Assembly (NCBI RefSeq): GCF_002744245.1
Contig: NZ_NKHG01000118.1
Location: forward strand, 1-64,000
DNA from: Bacillus pumilus
GTDB lineage: Bacteria; Bacillota; Bacilli; Bacillales; Bacillaceae
Length of the DNA: 64,000 nucleotides
Direction of reading: 5' to 3'
Shown here: piece by piece, positions 50,701 to 57,697 of the stretch
Layout of the letters: every line of letters starts with the position of its first letter
Position numbering within the stretch: position 1 is the first letter of the stretch
The notes under the pieces: generated by a model
What the model saw: the letters and a program-made list of their open reading frames with translations, nothing else
What the model was told of the DNA's origin: nothing
Databases searched by the model: none
Translations under genes and position numbers: made by a program

Positions 50701-51856
50701 TTACATGGTGCCAGCAGCATTTGTACACATTGATGCCATGCCACTGACAGCAAACGGGAAGCTTGATCAAAAATCATTGCCGGCACCTCAATGGCATGTA
50801 CAGCAAACGAATGGACGTGGCCCAAGAAATCCGAAGGAGGAAATCCTATGTCACCTCTTTGAAGAGGTGCTCGGTCTACCAAAAGTCAGCATTGACGATC
50901 GCTTTTTTGACATTGGCGGGCACTCATTACTTGCGGTTCGTTTAATCAGCCGCATTCGTGATGCACTTGGCGTCAAACTAAGCATCGGAACGTTGTTTGA
51001 AGCACCTAATGTTGCAAGCTTGGCAGAGAAACTAGAGACAGGCAGCGATGAAAACGCACTAGAAATTTTGCTGCCACTACGAGCAAATGGTGAAAGATAT
51101 CCACTCTTCTGTGTTCATCCAGCAGGTGGTCTTAGCTGGTGCTATGCAGGGCTCTTGAATACATTAGAGAAGGACACCCCGCTTTATGGATTACAGGCAC
51201 GAGGAATCGCAAGAAAAGATGTCTACCCACAAACACTAGATGATATGGCTGCGGATTATATCAAGCACATCCAAACGATTCAACCAAATGGCCCTTATCA
51301 TCTACTTGGCTGGTCACTAGGCGGAAACGTTGTGCAAGCAATGGCAACACAGCTCCAACAGCAAGGTGAAGAAATCTCACTGGTTGCAATGCTCGATGCA
51401 TATCCAAACCACTTCTTGCCGATTAAAGAAGCACCTGATGAAGAAGAAGCACTCATCGCTCTTCTTGCGCTCGGCGGCTATGATCCAGATACCTTAACAG
51501 GTGAACCGCTCACGATGAAAAGTGCCGTCAATATCCTGAAAAAAGACGGAAGTGCACTAGCAAGCTTAAGTGAGGATGCCATCAGAAACCTGAAAGAAAC
51601 CTATATCAATTCAGTTCGATTGCTCGGAGAATATCAGCCAAAAACTTATCATGGAGATATATTATTCTTTAGATCTACTATTATCCCAGATTGGTTTACA
51701 CCAATTGATCCCGAAGCATGGGCACCTTATATCAACGGACAAATTGAACAACACGACATTCACTGCCGGCACAAAGACATGTGCCAGCCTAAACCCCTCG
51801 CAGAAATTGGTGTCATCTTAGACAACACACTGCATCGGGTCAAACAAAAGCACTAA
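44708..51856 (+). CDS. dhbF: Bacillibactin NRPS DhbF (C-A-T-C-A-T-TE)
   Basis: This 2382-residue dimodular peptide synthetase builds (DHB-Gly-Thr)3 and cyclises it. Order: C1 (HHIAIDG about 138), A1 (YTSGSTGKPKG about 611), T1 (Ser998 in GGHSLLA), C2 (HHIAGDG 1180-1186), A2 (SGSTGKPKG about 1671), T2 (Ser2073), thioesterase (Ser2203 in GWSLGGN). A1 specificity residues read D-I-x-x-L and I-W, as for glycine; A2 read D-F-x-x-W and V-H, as for threonine. Start is TTG, 7 nt after AAAGGAGG. Length is close to the B. subtilis protein. Confidence 0.97.
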   Translation: MSIQSVNSFPLTGAQSGIWYAQQLDPSNPIFNTAEYIDIKGYIDPIHFEAAIRKTVLEADSLHMRFVEDTDGPKQWFTFKNDIPFQFINLQNEKQPLDAAKAWMKADLSTSVSLENDVLFREVLFQIADDRFLWYQRIHHIAIDGFAFSLIARRVAEVYSALSQGTSVPPQTFGAFHDVVQEEIAYQHSNRYEDDQAFWKNRFADQPEIVSLAELAPRTSDDFIRKTASYDAAKVSQMKKNAQAFGGTWHEMILAASALYMHRMTGAHDIVLGLPVMMRLGSCALQTPGMVMNLVPLRLTCKPEMTLSALVRQVSDELKAIRPHQRYRHEDMRRDFKLIGRNQRLFGPQINIMPFDYHLMFDQSIGQAHNLSAGPVDDLSINIYDRADGNGFQIDFDANPAVYKEQTVDAHQHRFLQLLEEITGLEQDQTISQFNLLLSKEKENILKHWNATKQELPKESLRELFEKQVSKTPHAEALQYEGITLTYEELNERANQLAHYLKKHGIGPEQFVAIALPRSIDMVVSLLAVVKTGAAYLPLDPDYPSDRVAYMLDDAKPVCLLTVKETAERFDHPHTVQLDDSTVHQEIVGSLHLNPTWNEGSPHHPAYIIYTSGSTGKPKGVVVTKRNVINFILSMQDSFLLDQGDHLLAVTTIAFDISGLEMFLPLLHGAALLLAKKETIQEPAKLSDMIRSHHVTIMQATPTLWHALADEYPDVIKGMRVLVGGEALPASLLHTLQSLQCDITNLYGPTETTIWSTMVNVTAHQENSGPPIGKPIWNTSIYILDEGLNPVPTGSIGELYIAGEGVSRGYLGRYDLTAERFVADPFGTKGTRMYRTGDLARWREDGSIDYISRADHQIKIRGFRIELGEIETVIMQHQAIKHTSVIVREDKPGQQLLCAYVVLTDGISLHPSELRQFVATSLPDYMVPSAVVVLPELPLTPNGKINRKALPAPNMSLVSSERTPRTPQEDMLCSLFAETLGISQIGIDDSFFDLGGHSLLAARLLRRIRDTLGADLSMSTIFESPRVAELAQHIDKAKDIRPPLQVENKPDEIPLSFAQKRLWFLHCLEGPSPTYNIPLVIQLTGTLDQKALIGALADITEKHETLRTIFPNQNGMPRQVILHPKSVQPELHVTSSTDQQIENQLNEAIRYSFNIEEEPALRAELFMLGANRYVLLLLLHHIAGDGWSLAPLTRDLAVAYEARMQGKSISLPAEPVQYADYAIWQQKLLGSEEEKDSLFAKQLSYWTDALHGLPEELELPYDFPRPQEGSFNGATIDFTIEPALHQLLLDLAKQHQVSLFMVLQASLAALLTRLGAGTDIPIGSPIAGRNDDALDDIVGLFVNTLVLRTNTTGNPTFSELLKRVRDVDLAAYEHQDLPFERLVEVLNPTRSRSRNPLFQVMLAFQNTPKAEMKLAQLDSDLYVKPVGSAKFDLTIELTEQRTETGSAAGLTGLFEFSTDVFKQSTIQAIADRMKRFLTEIAEHPHLPIGQVNILSKKERQTFLPDKQTIAHLDQAPALPALFEKTAQQYPERVAVTDGNHQLTYKELNDKANRLAHLLIERGVGPEQFVALALPRSIDMLVSLLAVHKAGAAYVPLDPDYPADRLAYMIHDAKPVCSITTKADAVHLPADCDLILLDEKETSGQLLNTPHHNPADIDRIEPLSSLHPAYIIYTSGSTGKPKGVVIPHQNVIRLLTSTAHWFHFDEEDVWTMFHSYAFDFSVWEIWGPLLYGGRLVIVPHTISRSPEEMLQLLVDEGVTVLNQTPSAFYQLMQVEKEQQTLGQALSLRYVIFGGEALELSRLEDWYSRHSDCKPKLINMYGITETTVHVTYNVLNRDMIAKKSSSLIGEPIPDLHVYVLDEYLQPVPTGTTGEMYVAGAGLARGYLGRPDLTSDRFPADPYGAPGTRMYRTGDLARWTEEGSLDYIGRADHQIKIRGFRIELGEIEAVLARHDAVAQVAVSMREDQPGDKRLVAYIVTTEGGRTDTETLRHFAAASLPDYMVPAAFVHIDAMPLTANGKLDQKSLPAPQWHVQQTNGRGPRNPKEEILCHLFEEVLGLPKVSIDDRFFDIGGHSLLAVRLISRIRDALGVKLSIGTLFEAPNVASLAEKLETGSDENALEILLPLRANGERYPLFCVHPAGGLSWCYAGLLNTLEKDTPLYGLQARGIARKDVYPQTLDDMAADYIKHIQTIQPNGPYHLLGWSLGGNVVQAMATQLQQQGEEISLVAMLDAYPNHFLPIKEAPDEEEALIALLALGGYDPDTLTGEPLTMKSAVNILKKDGSALASLSEDAIRNLKETYINSVRLLGEYQPKTYHGDILFFRSTIIPDWFTPIDPEAWAPYINGQIEQHDIHCRHKDMCQPKPLAEIGVILDNTLHRVKQKH

Positions 51857-51876
51857 GAATAAAGGAGAGATGACAA

Positions 51877-52104
51877 ATGACAAATCCCTTTGATCGTGAA
51901 GACGGTGTATTTCTTGTGCTTGTCAATGAACAAGGACAGCATTCACTTTGGCCATCGTTTGCACCAGTTCCAGTTGGCTGGGAAAAGGTCTTTGGTGAAG
52001 ACACTAGAAATGCCTGCATCGATTATATCCAAACACACTGGCAGGACTTACGGCCATTAAGCTTAACAAAAGAACCTGCTCTCGCACATGGGAAAACCGA
52101 ATAA
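51877..52104 (+). CDS. MbtH-like NRPS activator
   Basis: This 75-residue protein has the MbtH hallmarks: [26 protein letters not shown], then PVGW and a C-terminal [12 protein letters not shown]. It binds adenylation domains and supports DhbF activity. It follows dhbF by 20 bp with AAAGGAGAG upstream and ends the operon. Confidence 0.95.
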   Translation: MTNPFDREDGVFLVLVNEQGQHSLWPSFAPVPVGWEKVFGEDTRNACIDYIQTHWQDLRPLSLTKEPALAHGKTE

Positions 52105-52110
52105 ATCATC

Positions 52111-52141
52111 GCACCCTGATCTCATTCAGGGTGCTTTTTCT
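52111..52141 (+). terminator. dhb operon terminator
   Basis: GCACCCTGA/TCAGGGTGC stem followed by TTTTTCTT. Confidence 0.85.
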
Positions 52142-52185
52142 TCACAGAATAAACAGGGCCATCACCATCTTCCAGCTCTTTCTGA

Positions 52186-52211
52186 TACAATTTAATTGAG
52201 AACGTTTATCA
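52186..52211 (+). promoter_or_regulatory. btr promoter and Fur box
   Basis: An extended -10 TGATACAAT (TACAAT 52186-52191) is followed at once by TGAGAACGTTTATCA (52197-52211), a Fur-like 7-1-7 site. Confidence 0.65.
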
Positions 52212-52235
52212 ACTAATAAGAGATTAGGTGGTTTT

Positions 52236-53852
52236 ATGGGAAACAACAATTCAATAGCAAATGCTGGTCAATTCATCTATCGACTAATATATACTGAAAA
52301 AATAAACAATGCAGAGCTTCCACATACTGAGCAACAGCTATCAGATACATTTTGTCTCCTCTTTAGCATAAGCAGCAGTGGTTTACTCACGTTGAACGAT
52401 CAAAAATGGCGATTGAAAAATCTGACACTCTATACGATCATGCCATGGGAAACATTTATGCTGAAAACAGACCCTTATCAAAAACACGAGCTCTATCTGT
52501 TTCGCTTTCAGCTCTACACGCTGCAAGATCAAAACATCGGGGAAGTATCAACTGAACATGCCCGCTCTCTACTGAATGTGTGGCAATTTATTGATATTAG
52601 GTCGATTGAACACATTCATTCCTTGCTGTCCCATATCACAGGGGAATGGCAAAAAGCTGAATCCACAAGCTTTTTTAGAAGCCAAACTCTTTTTCAACAG
52701 CTTATTATGCAGCTTTTGACACTTCATAAAGAAGATATTTGTGACACGGCACATGCCCTTTTCAAAACAAAACAGTATATTGATCAGCATTCCGAAGAAC
52801 CTCTCAGCCTTACCAATCTTTCTCATATGGCTGGCATCAGCGCCAATCATTACAGTGAGCTATTTAAAAAGCATTTTGACATGAGTGTCACTGATTATAT
52901 CACCAAGAAACGAATGGCTAGAGCCAAACAGTTAATGGCAAAAGGCAATGCAAAGCTCAAAGACATTGCACTGGAAATCGGCTATCAAGATCCCTATTAC
53001 TTTAGCCGTATCTTTAAGAAAAAGACTGGCACGACCCCTTCTACTTATATGAAAAGCCGTCAGCGAAAAATTGCAGCCTATGGCCATTCCATACTCGGTC
53101 AGCTCACACCAATTCATATCATCCCGTATGCTGCCCCTCTCCATCCTAAATGGACAGCATATGACTTTGAGCATCATGCAGATGAAATTCCGATTCACCT
53201 GAGCGCACATCGCATCAACGAGCACGCTGAAACCAATTTGCAGCAATTAAAGGAAACAAAACCTGATCTGATTATTGCCAATGATCATGTGACAGAGAAG
53301 GAAAAGCACGTGCTGAAAACCATCTGTCCTGTTCACTTTGTTCCATTCACACAATTGGATTGGCGCGCTCAATTCAGACAAACAGCCCTGTTCCTAAACG
53401 AAGTGAAAGAGGCAGAAGAATGGTTGATTCAATACGAGGAACTTGTCATTCAAGCGAAAAAGGCATGCCTTTTTGACAATCGATCAAAAACCATCCTGCC
53501 TCTTCGTATCTTTCAAGATCAGCTCTACTTGTCTGTCAATCGCACCATGTCCGAAGTGATTTTCCATGATATTGGTCTTCTGCCAGCCTTTCAGAATGAT
53601 GGTCAGCTCATCGAACAAAAAATCAACCTTAGCTCGATACAACAGCTAAACCCAGACAGTATCTTCCTCTTCTTGCATAAGGAGCCAAAAACCATTGCTT
53701 TTTATCAAAAGTTAAAGCAACAGGAGGCATGGCAAAATCTCAAGGCTGTGACTCATCAAGCAGTCTATCAACTCGCTTCTGACCCTTGGCGTGAATACAC
53801 AGCCGCCAGTCATCAGCGAGTCATTCAGGACCTTTTATCTTTTTTTCCGTGA
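52236..53852 (+). CDS. btr: AraC-type bacillibactin transport regulator
   Basis: This 538-residue activator combines an N-terminal cupin-like part, an AraC double HTH (about 185-280; LSLTNLSHMAGISANHYSELF and IALEIGYQDPYYFSRIFKKKTG) and a C-terminal periplasmic-binding-protein-like domain (about 285-538) that senses Fe-bacillibactin. This architecture matches B. subtilis Btr (YbbB), which activates the feu genes. It sits ahead of the FeuA-type gene. Confidence 0.93.
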   Translation: MGNNNSIANAGQFIYRLIYTEKINNAELPHTEQQLSDTFCLLFSISSSGLLTLNDQKWRLKNLTLYTIMPWETFMLKTDPYQKHELYLFRFQLYTLQDQNIGEVSTEHARSLLNVWQFIDIRSIEHIHSLLSHITGEWQKAESTSFFRSQTLFQQLIMQLLTLHKEDICDTAHALFKTKQYIDQHSEEPLSLTNLSHMAGISANHYSELFKKHFDMSVTDYITKKRMARAKQLMAKGNAKLKDIALEIGYQDPYYFSRIFKKKTGTTPSTYMKSRQRKIAAYGHSILGQLTPIHIIPYAAPLHPKWTAYDFEHHADEIPIHLSAHRINEHAETNLQQLKETKPDLIIANDHVTEKEKHVLKTICPVHFVPFTQLDWRAQFRQTALFLNEVKEAEEWLIQYEELVIQAKKACLFDNRSKTILPLRIFQDQLYLSVNRTMSEVIFHDIGLLPAFQNDGQLIEQKINLSSIQQLNPDSIFLFLHKEPKTIAFYQKLKQQEAWQNLKAVTHQAVYQLASDPWREYTAASHQRVIQDLLSFFP

Positions 53853-53905
53853 AAAGTCCATCGTTTGTCAGAAAATTGTCTATGGATAAAAGACTGAAAG
53901 CCTAA

Positions 53906-53933
53906 TACAATCTTTAATTGAGAACAATTATCA
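53906..53933 (+). promoter_or_regulatory. feuA promoter and Fur box
   Basis: TACAAT (53906-53911) is followed by TGAGAACAATTATCA (53919-53933), a Fur-type site 3 differences or fewer from consensus. The block ATACAAT...TTTAATTGAGAAC is shared with the btr promoter. Confidence 0.7.
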
Positions 53934-53950
53934 TTTAAAGGAGAAAACAT

Positions 53951-54916
53951 ATGAAAAATTGGTTAGCATTGCTTACCCTTTGTATCATGATGATCATCAC
54001 AGCAGCCTGTGGTGCTACAGAAAATAAAACAGCTTCAAACACAAGCAAAAGCAAGTCAGCTGCATCAACAGAATCAAAAATCAATTACTTAGATCAAACG
54101 TACAAACTCAAAACACCAGTGAAACGAATCGTCATTGCTGGAAGCCTAGAATCAATGGAAGATGCAAAACTACTTGGTATCCATCCTATTGGCGCTTCTA
54201 CTGTTGGCGGCACATTCCCTGAATTATTTAAAGACATGACAACAAAAACAGAAGGTATCGGTGAAAAAACAGAACCGAACCTAGAGAAAATCTTAAAACT
54301 AAAACCAGACGTGATACTCGGATCAACAAAGTTCCCACCTGCAACAATTAAAAAGCTGGATAAAGTCCAAACCACGATCCCGGTATCCCATGTCTCTTCT
54401 GACTGGGAAAGCAATCTCTTATTGCTCGGTACACTTACTGGAAAAAAGGAAGAAGCCAAAAACATCATCACTGATTATCAGGAAGATCTCAAACAGGCTA
54501 AAGAAACGCTGAAAGAGGCAAGCAACAACAAAACAGCTGTCATTTTACGAATTAGACAGGGAAACCTGTACGTGTACCCTGAAGATGTATACTTCAACTC
54601 TACCTTATACGGGGACTTAGGATTTACAGCTCCAAGTGATATCAAACAAGCCAAAGCACAAGCGATGATTTCGATGGAGCGCCTAGGCAAACTAAATCCT
54701 GACTATATTTTTGTTCAGTTCTCCAAAGAGGAAAACTCATCCAATCCAAACGCTTTGAAGGACCTAGAGCAAAATAAAATTTGGACAAGCCTCAAAGCTG
54801 TGAAAAATGGTCACGTCAATGAAAATGTCGTTGATCCTTTGCTTCAAGGAGGAACAGCATTAAGCAAAACAACCTTCCTTGAAAAGGCTGTCAAATGGTT
54901 AGCGAAAAATAACTAA
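53951..54916 (+). CDS. feuA: Fe-bacillibactin binding lipoprotein
   Basis: This 321-residue class III substrate-binding protein has a lipoprotein signal with the lipidated Cys20 (IITAACGAT), then a Ser/Lys-rich linker and the two-lobed PBP fold (NLEKILKLKPDVILGS, LNPDYIFVQFS). It captures ferric bacillibactin for import. AAAGGAG precedes the ATG. A terminator follows directly. The FeuB and FeuC permease genes expected next are missing; a permease encoded elsewhere must be used. FeuA assignment rests on context with btr. Confidence 0.88.
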   Translation: MKNWLALLTLCIMMIITAACGATENKTASNTSKSKSAASTESKINYLDQTYKLKTPVKRIVIAGSLESMEDAKLLGIHPIGASTVGGTFPELFKDMTTKTEGIGEKTEPNLEKILKLKPDVILGSTKFPPATIKKLDKVQTTIPVSHVSSDWESNLLLLGTLTGKKEEAKNIITDYQEDLKQAKETLKEASNNKTAVILRIRQGNLYVYPEDVYFNSTLYGDLGFTAPSDIKQAKAQAMISMERLGKLNPDYIFVQFSKEENSSNPNALKDLEQNKIWTSLKAVKNGHVNENVVDPLLQGGTALSKTTFLEKAVKWLAKNN

Positions 54917-54964
54917 AAGACAAAGGGCTAAAATGATGTTTATTTTAGTCCTTTGTCTTCTTTT
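54916..54964 (+). terminator. feuA terminator
   Basis: A long stem AAAGACAAAGG-CTAAAAT/ATTTTAG-CCTTTGTCTTC followed by TTTT. Confidence 0.8.
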
Positions 54965-54996
54965 CAGCGTAGTTGAAAACCAAGGGAGAGATTCAC

Positions 54997-55731
54997 ATGA
55001 ACGGAACGTTTCTATATGACGAGTTGAACGGGCGTCAGCTTGATATTTATCTTCCACAGGATACCTCTATTGATGTTCCAGCTGTCTTTGTACAAGACGG
55101 CTCTTCTTTGTTTAGAACACAACTGCTACAGATCGAAAGAATGATCGAAGCCAATATCATCTCGCCAATCATCATTGTCGGCATACATCCCTTCAATCGA
55201 CTTGATGAATATACACCATGGAAGGCTCCATCTCTGCGTTCACACTTTCCTGACTTTAAAGGAGAGGCACAGACGTATTTGTCATTTTTAGCAAATGACT
55301 TGCTTCCATATATCCAAAAACAATATCCAGTCAAACAGACCTGTAATGAACATAGTCACATTGGCGCTTCATTAGGCGGACTATTTGCTATTTACACCTT
55401 ATTGATGCGCCCTACCCTTTTTAAAAACATCGCAACGATTTCTGGATCATTTTGGTATCAAAATTTTCTACCGTATGCCAAACAACAGTGCATTCAGTTT
55501 GTTGATCACCTCGTCTATTTATCTGTTGGCAGTGAAGAAGGTAAAGGCAAAACCTCTGCTCAGCGGCACATGCCTTTATTCACCAAACAACTACATGACC
55601 TTTTGTCACAGAAAGGCATGCAGAAATGGCAGCTGCAATATCACATCGAACAAGGGGAAGGTCACCACCTGAGACAATTTCAAAGAAATTTCTTATCAGC
55701 AATAAAGTGGTTTTACAAAAGAGACATCTAA
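54997..55731 (+). CDS. Esterase, YbbA/BesA-like
   Basis: This 244-residue alpha/beta-hydrolase of the esterase D family has nucleophile Ser125 in HIGASLGGLFAI, and a His in EQGEGHHLRQF near 225. It resembles YbbA, the esterase at the end of the B. subtilis feu operon, and could hydrolyse siderophore esters. The ATG at 54997 has AAGGGAGAG upstream; the earlier in-frame start is not used. It lies beyond the feuA terminator. Confidence 0.85.
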   Translation: MNGTFLYDELNGRQLDIYLPQDTSIDVPAVFVQDGSSLFRTQLLQIERMIEANIISPIIIVGIHPFNRLDEYTPWKAPSLRSHFPDFKGEAQTYLSFLANDLLPYIQKQYPVKQTCNEHSHIGASLGGLFAIYTLLMRPTLFKNIATISGSFWYQNFLPYAKQQCIQFVDHLVYLSVGSEEGKGKTSAQRHMPLFTKQLHDLLSQKGMQKWQLQYHIEQGEGHHLRQFQRNFLSAIKWFYKRDI

Positions 55732-55821
55732 CGATCCAGATGTTGGTGATTTTTTATCAGCATGACACAAAGAGGATATGATATATTGGAACGTATAGAT
55801 TGAAAGAGGAGGGATTTGCGC

Positions 55822-55968
55822 ATGAGACCTTTACAAATCTCAGCCGATACCGCACAAAAGCTTGCTGCATCACTCAATGTACCAATTGAACAAATCATGC
55901 ATATGCCGCAGCATATCTTATTAGCTAAATTAGCGGAGCTTGAACAGAAAAAAGATCGTTCTTCTTGA
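55822..55968 (+). CDS. yycC: YycC-family small protein
   Basis: This 48-residue protein (MRPLQISADTAQKLAASLNV ... HMPQHILLAKLAEL) is recognised as YycC, of unknown function. GAGGAGGG lies 8 nt before the ATG. It is followed by yycB with a 22-bp gap, as expected for the yyc region, and marks the right edge of the siderophore insertion. Confidence 0.88.
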   Translation: MRPLQISADTAQKLAASLNVPIEQIMHMPQHILLAKLAELEQKKDRSS

Positions 55969-55990
55969 AGAAACAAAGGAGTTTATATTC

Positions 55991-57205
55991 ATGGAACAAC
56001 AACTAGAACAATCAATCAGACATCCTCGCAGTACAGGGCAAACCATTTTGCTGATTGCTGGGATTTTACTCATTGCCTTTAACCTGCGGCCTGCCATTAC
56101 GTCCGTTGGCCCTGTGATCGGCGCCATTCGTTCCGATTTGCAGCTTTCAAATGGACTTGCAGGTTTTCTCACTACCTTACCGCTGCTCTCATTCGCATTG
56201 CTATCTCCAATGGCTCCTAAAATCGGAAAACGTCTTGGCAATGAACGGACCCTTTGGCTTGGACTGGCTGTCCTTTTATTTGGGATTGTCATTCGCTCAT
56301 TTGGAACCATCACCTTTTTAATGATCGGAACGGCGCTAGTCGGCGTCGGGATTGCGATTTGTAATGTGCTGTTACCTGGGCTCGTGAAGCATAAATTTCC
56401 TGCACATGCTGGATTGATGACAAGCGTGTATACGACCTCAATGTCCGTCTTTGCTGCACTTGCATCAGGTGTGAGTGTTCCGCTCAGTCATGCAATGCCT
56501 GGCGGCTGGAATACGTCATTCCTTGTCTGGGGTGCGCTTGCGCTTGCTGCCATGATGGTCTGGGCTCCGCAGCTTCTTCATCACAACACAGCGGCAGTCA
56601 AAAGCATTTCGCTCACAGAGCAGCCAATTTGGCGTTCACGTGTCGCATGGCAGGTGACCTTTTTTATGGGCTTGCAGTCATTTCTTTTCTATAGCAGTAT
56701 CGCATGGTTCCCTGATATTTTGACATCTCATGGCATGAACCTATCAACGGCTGGATGGATGCTGTCTATTATGCAGTTCGCTGGTCTGCCATCCACCTTT
56801 TTAACGCCCGTTTTTGCAGAAAAACTTAAAACGCAAAGACCGCTTGTATGCGGCCTTGTATTCGTGTATTTACTAGGCATGATCGGACTTCTTCTAGGAG
56901 GGTCTACCCCTATTCTTGTCATCTCTGTCTTATTGATCGGCATTGGACAAGGGGCCAGCATCAGTCTTGCCCTCACATTCATCGGATTGCGGACAACACA
57001 TATGGAACAAGCAGCTGCCCTTTCTGGAATGGCCCAGTCCATCGGTTATTTATTAGCCGCTGTTGGTCCGTTCATGATCGGTATTCTCTTTGATTTCACT
57101 CATTCATGGACGCCATCCATTATCATCTTTATCATCATTTTATTCTTCATGTTTTTATCAGGCATGCGTGCCGGGCGTTCTGTCTATATATCAGATCCTT
57201 CTTAA
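55991..57205 (+). CDS. yycB: MFS transporter, CynX/NimT family
   Basis: This 404-residue permease has about 12 membrane helices; FNLRPAITSVGPVIGAIRSDLQLS is the family signature and PLLSFALLSPMAPKIGKRLG the MFS loop 2-3 motif. It matches YycB. Substrate unknown; relatives move cyanate or nitroimidazoles. AAAGGAG lies 9 nt before the ATG; the earlier start overlapping yycC is rejected. Confidence 0.9.
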   Translation: MEQQLEQSIRHPRSTGQTILLIAGILLIAFNLRPAITSVGPVIGAIRSDLQLSNGLAGFLTTLPLLSFALLSPMAPKIGKRLGNERTLWLGLAVLLFGIVIRSFGTITFLMIGTALVGVGIAICNVLLPGLVKHKFPAHAGLMTSVYTTSMSVFAALASGVSVPLSHAMPGGWNTSFLVWGALALAAMMVWAPQLLHHNTAAVKSISLTEQPIWRSRVAWQVTFFMGLQSFLFYSSIAWFPDILTSHGMNLSTAGWMLSIMQFAGLPSTFLTPVFAEKLKTQRPLVCGLVFVYLLGMIGLLLGGSTPILVISVLLIGIGQGASISLALTFIGLRTTHMEQAAALSGMAQSIGYLLAAVGPFMIGILFDFTHSWTPSIIIFIIILFFMFLSGMRAGRSVYISDPS

Positions 57206-57207
57206 AA

Positions 57208-57247
57208 AGAAAGAACCCGCCTCACGAGGAGACGGGTTCTTTTCTAT
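57208..57247. terminator. Bidirectional terminator
   Basis: AAGAACCCG-CTC/GAG-CGGGTTCTT stem with A and T runs, between convergent yycB and rplI. Confidence 0.8.
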
Positions 57248-57697
57248 TTATGCTTGTTCAGTCACGTGTACCTTCAAGGTTGCTTGTACTTCTGGATGAA
57301 GCTTTACCGGTACATTTGTGTATCCTAACGCACGGATGGCATCATTCAGCTCGATTTTACGCTTATCGACTTTGATTTGATGATCCTTTTGCAATTTATC
57401 AGCAATTTGTTTGCTTGTAATAGATCCAAACAGACGACCGCCTTCACCTGATTTTGCAGTGAGTTCCACTGTTAAAGCCTCAAGTGTTTCTTTTAGTTGT
57501 TTCGCTTGTTCAAGCTCTTGGATGGCATTCTTTTTCTCTTTGTTCTTCTGCCCTTCCAATGCACTTAGGTTCGTTGGATTTGCTTCAACTGCTAACCCTT
57601 GTTTGATGAGAAAGTTGTGAGCGTATCCGTCAGCTACATTTTTAACTTCGCCTTTTTTCCCTTTGCCTTTTACGTCTTTTAGAAAGATTACTTTCAT
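57248..57697 (-). CDS. rplI: 50S ribosomal protein L9
   Basis: This 149-residue protein has the L9 N-terminal domain [20 protein letters not shown], a long connecting helix and the C-terminal RNA-binding domain. It overlaps the gdpP stop by 4 bp, so the two are translated together. Confidence 0.98.
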   Translation of the reverse strand: MKVIFLKDVKGKGKKGEVKNVADGYAHNFLIKQGLAVEANPTNLSALEGQKNKEKKNAIQELEQAKQLKETLEALTVELTAKSGEGGRLFGSITSKQIADKLQKDHQIKVDKRKIELNDAIRALGYTNVPVKLHPEVQATLKVHVTEQA

